Positions 6,622 through 10,504 of a DNA stretch of 10,504 nucleotides are shown one piece after another. Each line of letters starts with the position of its first letter. Position 1 is the stretch's first letter. The stretch spans positions 1-10,504 of the forward strand of contig DAOWDM010000043.1 of assembly GCA_030639035.1 (NCBI GenBank). The letters are read 5' to 3'. Both the position numbers and the translations under genes were made by a program. This stretch comes from Alphaproteobacteria bacterium (lineage in GTDB: Bacteria > Pseudomonadota > Alphaproteobacteria > DAOWDM01). Under the pieces are notes generated by a model, which saw nothing but the letters and a program-made list of their open reading frames with translations, had not been told where the DNA came from and ran no database searches.

Positions 6622-6629
6622 TTAAAACC

Positions 6630-6881
6630 ATGCCAGATAAATTCTCAAAAGATGAAATACAAATTGACGTTCCTATGACGATTTTCCTCGACCTTGCAAC
6701 AATGCTTGACCAGCGTGGACTGATGATAACTCCTGTAGATGCTACAACAAAAATGCTTAACGCAGGAATCAAAGCTGGAGCAGAAGATATGCAACAGGCA
6801 GAAGCTATATACGCCTCAATGCTGTTGGCAGGTGAAAATGAACATAAAGCCCTGAAAGAGACATTAAATAAAAAAAGATAA
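6630..6881 (+). CDS. Orphan 83-aa protein of unknown function
   Basis: I do not recognise this protein. It is small, soluble and probably mostly helical: MPDKFSKDEIQIDVPMTIFL at the N-terminus, a central part ending in DATTKMLNAGIKAGAEDMQQ (58 is the last residue), and a Lys-rich C-terminus (KETLNKKR). No signal peptide, membrane segment or metal-binding motif is visible. The strong ribosome site at 6616-6621 and ordinary codon use argue that it is a real gene. It sits 24 nt after an intrinsic terminator with no promoter between, so its expression should depend on read-through from the promoter at 6370-6398. A weak hairpin (CATAG 6882-6886 / CTATG 6895-6899) follows the stop, without a T-tract. 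Confidence 0.7.
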   Translation: MPDKFSKDEIQIDVPMTIFLDLATMLDQRGLMITPVDATTKMLNAGIKAGAEDMQQAEAIYASMLLAGENEHKALKETLNKKR

Positions 6882-6964
6882 CATAGTGCTTTTGCTATGC
6901 TTAATGTAGAATTATTATATCAGGAAAAATACAGGCTGATTTTAAAATTTAAGGGATATTTGCA

Positions 6965-9514
6965 GTGGATTATGAAAAACTTACAGACAAATCTAAAAGT
7001 TTCATTGTATCAGCACAGGAAATTGCAAGACGCAGTTCTCATCAGTTTTTAGCTCCTGAACATATATTAAAAGCCCTGCTTGATGATAAAAAAAGTTTTA
7101 CTACAAACCTAATACGCAAAGCAGGAGGAAATCCTGAAAAAGCTCTCAGCGATGTTGAAGCTAAATTAGAAAAAATCCCAAAAGTCAGCGGGCAAAATGT
7201 TCAATCTCAGTCGACTCAAAATTTTCTATCTATTATTGATTTAGCAGGCGAACTAGCGACAAAAGCTGGCGACTCTTATATAACTGCTGAAAGAATCCTT
7301 CAGGCTTTATCAATTAAAGGCGTTCTTAAAAACTGCGGCGTTACTCCTAAAAGTCTCAATAAAACTATTAATGACATGCGAAAAGGACGTCTTGCAGATT
7401 CGCCTTCTGCGGAAGACCAGTTTGAAGCGTTGAAAAAATACGCAATCGACTACACTGCAAAAGCTGCGGAAGGAAAGCTTGACCCCGTAATCGGGCGAGA
7501 TGAAGAAATAAGACGCACTATTCAGGTTTTATCCCGCAGAACTAAAAACAACCCTGTTCTTATCGGTGAACCAGGAGTAGGAAAAACAGCAATTGCCGAA
7601 GGGCTTGCTTTACGAATTGTAAATAAAGATATTCCTGAAAGCCTTATAGGCAAAAAACTTATGATGCTTGACCTTGGGGCTTTGATAGCAGGTGCAAAAT
7701 TTCGAGGTGAATTTGAGGAAAGGCTAAAAGCAGTATTAAGCGAAATACAAGCAGCTTCTGGTGAAATAATACTGTTTATTGATGAAATGCACACTCTTGT
7801 CGGAGCTGGAAAATCCGAAGGAGCTATGGACGCTTCTAACTTGCTAAAACCTGCTCTTGCGAGGGGAGAACTGCACTGTATCGGAGCGACAACTCTAAAC
7901 GAATTTAGAAAGCACGTTGAAAAAGATGCAGCTTTGGCAAGGCGTTTTCAGCCTGTTTTTATAGCAGAACCTTCTGTTGAAGATACAGTTTCAATATTGC
8001 GTGGAATAAAAGATAAATACGAATTTCATCACGGAGTGCGTATTTCAGATGATGCTCTTGTATCTGCAGCGACTTTATCAAACCGCTATATTTCAGACAG
8101 GTTTATGCCTGATAAAGCTATAGACTTAATGGACGAGGCAGCCAGCCGTTTGCGAATGGAAGTAGACTCAAAACCAGAAGAACTAGATGAAATTGACCGC
8201 AAGCTGACACAAATGAAAATTGAACGTGAAGCTTTGAAAAAAGAAACAGATAAAGATTCTATAAAACGCCTAGAAAAGCTTGAAAAAGACATCAAAGAAC
8301 AGCAGAAAAAAACCAATGAACTTTCAAAACAATGGAAAGAAGAAAAAGCATCTCTAGCAAACTCAACCAACATCAAAGAACAGCTGGATTATGCAAAAAC
8401 CGAACTAGAAATAGCTTTACGTAAATATAAATATGAACATGCAGGCGAGCTGCAAAACGAAACAATACCACGGTTGGAACAACAGCTTGCAGAAACAGAA
8501 AAAACTTTGGGCAAAAGCTCTTTTGAAGAGGTTGTGAAATCAGAGCATATTGCCTCTATTGTATCCAGATGGACAGGGATTCCTGTTGATAAAATGCTAA
8601 AGGGGGAACGTGAAAAACTTATCAGCATGGAAAAACACATCGGCAAGCGTGTAATCGGGCAGGCTGAGGCTGTAAATGTTGTATCAAACGCTGTACGCAG
8701 GTCTCGTTCTGGCATTCAAGATCCAAACCGTCCTGTCGGTTCTTTCATGTTTCTAGGTCCTACAGGGGTAGGCAAAACAGAACTTACAAAGGCTATGGCT
8801 GAATTTCTATTTGACGATGAAAGTGCAATGGTTAGGCTGGATATGTCCGAATATATGGAAAAGCATTCCGTATCAAAGCTTATCGGAGCTCCTCCTGGCT
8901 ATGTTGGATATGATGAGGGAGGAACTCTTACAGAAGCAGTAAGACGCAGACCGTATCAGATAGTTCTTTTCGATGAAATAGAAAAGGCTCACCCCGATAT
9001 TTTCAATATTCTGCTTCAAGTTTTAGATGATGGACGATTAACTGACAGCCAAGGAAGAACTGTTGATTTTCGTAATGTCATTATAGTTATGACTTCAAAT
9101 CTTGGTTCTGATGTTTTATCTCAACAAACAAAAGACGAGGAAACTAAAGCTGTTCGTGAAGATGTTATGAAAGTCGTTCGTTTGGCTTTTAGACCTGAAT
9201 TTTTAAACCGTATAGATGAAATTCTGCTGTTCCACAGGCTTTCTCGCAAACATATGGAAGGAATTGTCAATATTCAGGCTGATATGCTCATAAAAAGACT
9301 TAAAAACAATGGAGTTTTGCTTGAAATAGACGATAAAGCTAAGAAATGGCTGTCAGAAGTTGGATATGACCAAGTATATGGAGCTAGACCGTTAAAAAGA
9401 CTCATGCAAAGACAACTTGAAAACAAACTTGCAATGTTGATTCTTAACGAAAGTATTAAAGAAAAAATAGCCGTTACAGTAACAGCTGATGATGAAGGAA
9501 TTTCTATAAAATGA
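6965..9514 (+). CDS. clpB: ATP-dependent disaggregase ClpB
   Basis: ClpB is a cytoplasmic hexameric AAA+ chaperone that, with DnaK/DnaJ/GrpE, extracts and refolds aggregated proteins after heat stress. All domains are present in 849 aa: the N-domain (about 1-145, [13 protein letters not shown]); NBD1 with Walker A GEPGVGKT (201-208), Walker B ILFIDE (269-274) and arginine finger near R326-R327; a coiled-coil middle domain (about 400-520), which distinguishes ClpB from ClpA/ClpC; and NBD2 with Walker A GPTGVGKT (598-605), pore loop [13 protein letters not shown] (641-653), Walker B IVLFDE (666-671), [11 protein letters not shown] (742-752) and sensor 2 GARPLKR (806-812). The start is GTG at 6965, giving [11 protein letters not shown] like other ClpB proteins, with AAGGGA at 6951-6956 as ribosome site. 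No sigma32 or CIRCE-like site is evident; a weak sigma70-like TATTAT lies at 6913-6918. The last 4 nt overlap the DUF192 gene. Confidence 0.98.
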   Translation: MDYEKLTDKSKSFIVSAQEIARRSSHQFLAPEHILKALLDDKKSFTTNLIRKAGGNPEKALSDVEAKLEKIPKVSGQNVQSQSTQNFLSIIDLAGELATKAGDSYITAERILQALSIKGVLKNCGVTPKSLNKTINDMRKGRLADSPSAEDQFEALKKYAIDYTAKAAEGKLDPVIGRDEEIRRTIQVLSRRTKNNPVLIGEPGVGKTAIAEGLALRIVNKDIPESLIGKKLMMLDLGALIAGAKFRGEFEERLKAVLSEIQAASGEIILFIDEMHTLVGAGKSEGAMDASNLLKPALARGELHCIGATTLNEFRKHVEKDAALARRFQPVFIAEPSVEDTVSILRGIKDKYEFHHGVRISDDALVSAATLSNRYISDRFMPDKAIDLMDEAASRLRMEVDSKPEELDEIDRKLTQMKIEREALKKETDKDSIKRLEKLEKDIKEQQKKTNELSKQWKEEKASLANSTNIKEQLDYAKTELEIALRKYKYEHAGELQNETIPRLEQQLAETEKTLGKSSFEEVVKSEHIASIVSRWTGIPVDKMLKGEREKLISMEKHIGKRVIGQAEAVNVVSNAVRRSRSGIQDPNRPVGSFMFLGPTGVGKTELTKAMAEFLFDDESAMVRLDMSEYMEKHSVSKLIGAPPGYVGYDEGGTLTEAVRRRPYQIVLFDEIEKAHPDIFNILLQVLDDGRLTDSQGRTVDFRNVIIVMTSNLGSDVLSQQTKDEETKAVREDVMKVVRLAFRPEFLNRIDEILLFHRLSRKHMEGIVNIQADMLIKRLKNNGVLLEIDDKAKKWLSEVGYDQVYGARPLKRLMQRQLENKLAMLILNESIKEKIAVTVTADDEGISIK

Positions 9515-9936
9515 TTCGCTTTGCAGTACTGCTTTTTCTTGTTGCAGGTTGCTATCCTGCAAAAGATTCTTTGGAAATCTTAAAAGCAAATGGTGAAAAA
9601 GTTAAATTCAACATAGAGCTTGCAGAAACTCCACAAGAAAAAAGAACAGGGCTGATGTTCCGCACTGAAATGGCAGAAAACGCAGGAATGTTGTTTGATT
9701 TTGGCAAAACCGCTCCAGTTTCAATGTGGATGAAAAATACTTTTATTTCGCTTGATATGATTTTTATTTCCAAAGACGGTAAAATACTTGGTATTGCTGA
9801 ACGTACAACTCCAAAGTCAGAAAAAAATATTTTTTCTCAAGTGCCTGTTAGGGCTGTGCTTGAAATAAACGGAGGAACAGCCGATAAATTGGGGATAAAA
9901 ACAGGAAATACTGTAATTCACAGTTTATTTAAATAA
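9511..9936 (+). CDS. DUF192 family lipoprotein
   Basis: A 141-aa DUF192 protein. The N-terminus [14 protein letters not shown] is a short lipoprotein signal with lipobox VAGC, so Cys14 should be lipidated and the protein anchored in the membrane facing the periplasm. The family motifs follow in order: VKFNIELAETPQEKRTGLMFR (the GLMFR at 47-51), GMLFDFGKTAPVSMWMKNT (59-77), LDMIFISKDGKILGI (81-95) and AVLEINGG (115-122). The biochemical role of DUF192 is not established. Its ATG overlaps the clpB stop as ATGA, so the two genes are translationally coupled. That suggests a link to protein quality control or stress, but this is inference from position only. Confidence 0.92.
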   Translation: MIRFAVLLFLVAGCYPAKDSLEILKANGEKVKFNIELAETPQEKRTGLMFRTEMAENAGMLFDFGKTAPVSMWMKNTFISLDMIFISKDGKILGIAERTTPKSEKNIFSQVPVRAVLEINGGTADKLGIKTGNTVIHSLFK

Positions 9937-9960
9937 AAAAAACTTTTGTCTAAAAACATG

Positions 9961-9988
9961 TTGACTGTTTTGTCTTTTTAAGTAATAT
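9961..9988 (+). promoter_or_regulatory. Promoter of the 124-aa gene
   Basis: -35 TTGACT (9961-9966) and -10 TAATAT (9983-9988) are spaced by 16 bp, with an alternative -10 TATTAT at 9986-9991. Two copies of TTTTGTCT (9944-9951 and 9968-9975) flank the -35, and AAAACA 9953-9958 / TGTTTT 9966-9971 form a weak dyad across it; these could be regulator contacts or chance in T-rich DNA. A leader of about 35 nt to the ATG would result. Confidence 0.55.
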
Positions 9989-10031
9989 TATAGTTAATTG
10001 TAAAAAATAATTTTTATTAGGAGAACCTTTG

Positions 10032-10406
10032 ATGGAAAACAAACAGGCTAATACAACATTGAAACAAAATAAAAGTAGCACACCTTCTATAGAAGAAACG
10101 TTGAAAAAGTTTTTCGATGGTTCTGTTACTGTTTTTGAATCAGGTTCAGATGAAAATAGACCAAAGCATTATCAAGACAGACCTGGTATTAAGGTAATTG
10201 CCAAATCAAACGAAGGCAAAACCATATATTTTCAGCCTTCTGAGAATGAAGGGGCAACTACTGTAACTGTCAACAAGCCTGAAAATGAAGCTATTCTTGA
10301 CACAGACAACCACAAAATGTTCGAACGTATGCAAAAACGCTTTCGCAACATTAAAAAAGAAATAACTATTTTAATCATAGACCCTGACGTTATTCTTGCC
10401 ATATAA
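10032..10406 (+). CDS. Unknown 124-aa protein
   Basis: I do not recognise this protein. ATG 10032 is preferred over the TTG at 10029 because AGGAGA at 10019-10024 is then 7 nt away. The first ~20 residues are polar (ENKQANTTLKQNKSSTPS). The middle looks like a small beta-rich domain (GSVTVFESG, PGIKVIAKSNEGKTIYF, GATTVTVNKPENEAIL), and a basic helix (FERMQKRFRNIKKE) precedes the hydrophobic end ILIIDPDVILAI. No signal peptide is visible. It has its own promoter and good ribosome site, so it is probably expressed independently of clpB. The frame stays open after the stop to the window edge, so the TAA at 10404 could be a premature stop in a longer gene. Function cannot be assigned. Confidence 0.75.
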   Translation: MENKQANTTLKQNKSSTPSIEETLKKFFDGSVTVFESGSDENRPKHYQDRPGIKVIAKSNEGKTIYFQPSENEGATTVTVNKPENEAILDTDNHKMFERMQKRFRNIKKEITILIIDPDVILAI

Positions 10407-10504
10407 GCAACAGAAGATCGTCCTGATAGCAATATTTTTAAAACCATTCATATGTATCTAAAAGATAAAATAAAGGAAGTGAAAGATGCTGAACACCCTT
10501 TTAA
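10407..10504 (+). other. Open frame after the stop: start of the next gene or continuation of the previous one
   Basis: In the frame of the preceding gene, 32 codons after its TAA are stop-free to the window edge and read as charged, protein-like sequence (ATEDRPDSNIFKTIHMYLKD, then KIKEVKDAEHPF). Alternatively, a new gene may start at ATG 10486 in another frame, with AAGGAA at 10473-10478 as ribosome site. An ATG at 10452 in the first frame has no ribosome site. The window ends too soon to decide. Confidence 0.3.

Noticed and set aside
6533..6772. 79-codon open frame on the - strand
   Set aside because: It is antisense to the structured RNA, the terminator and the orphan gene, and its C-terminal part reads the terminator. 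No ribosome site; a shadow frame.
10029..10031. TTG as start of the 124-aa gene
   Set aside because: The ATG at 10032 is adjacent and better spaced from AGGAGA at 10019-10024.
1..10504. tRNA or rRNA genes, CRISPR arrays, transposases or phage genes
   Set aside because: No cloverleaf, no regularly spaced direct repeats, and no recombinase or phage structural motif was found on reading the coding frames.

Overview
The window reads as a chromosomal housekeeping segment of an AT-rich alphaproteobacterium. Two things support this. The gene order rodZ - ispG - hisS - prfA - prmC - DUF4167 gene - clpB is, from memory, a common alphaproteobacterial arrangement, and the DUF4167 family is essentially confined to that class. 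Low GC and Asn/Lys-rich proteins suggest a host-associated or reduced-genome lineage rather than a free-living, GC-rich one; the exact taxon cannot be read from the sequence. All genes are on the + strand.

Layout. 1-404: C-terminal part of a RodZ-like cell-shape protein, cut by the window edge. 423-2762: ispG (isoprenoid synthesis) abutting hisS (histidyl-tRNA synthetase). 2763-2891: an intergenic spacer holding an 80-bp palindromic repeat. 2892-4825: prfA and prmC, overlapping by 1 nt; PrmC methylates the GGQ glutamine of the PrfA product, so enzyme and substrate are translationally coupled. 4826-5018: a spacer with two adjacent hairpins and a possible promoter. 5019-5627: DUF4167 protein. 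5641-6333: class I SAM-dependent methyltransferase. 6334-6629: an intergenic region containing a well-formed promoter, a GC-rich structured RNA of about 200 nt and an intrinsic terminator. 6630-6881: orphan 83-aa protein. 6965-9936: clpB disaggregase and a DUF192 lipoprotein gene, overlapping by 4 nt. 10032-10406: unknown 124-aa protein behind its own promoter, followed by an open frame running off the window.

The most interesting part is 6353-6629. A sigma70-type promoter with 17-bp spacing is overlapped at its -35 by a perfect 19-bp AT-rich dyad. It drives a transcript whose helices are mutually exclusive: segment 6502-6509 can pair either with 6490-6497 or with 6568-6576, and the latter also forms the base of the terminator at 6572-6599. 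The orphan gene starts 24 nt after the terminator behind the strongest Shine-Dalgarno in the window and has no promoter of its own. This looks like an attenuator or riboswitch-type leader, or else a stand-alone small RNA. I recognise no known RNA family in it.

The remaining genes are ordinary core functions with intact catalytic motifs: isoprenoid precursor synthesis, histidine charging, translation termination, protein disaggregation and cell shape.
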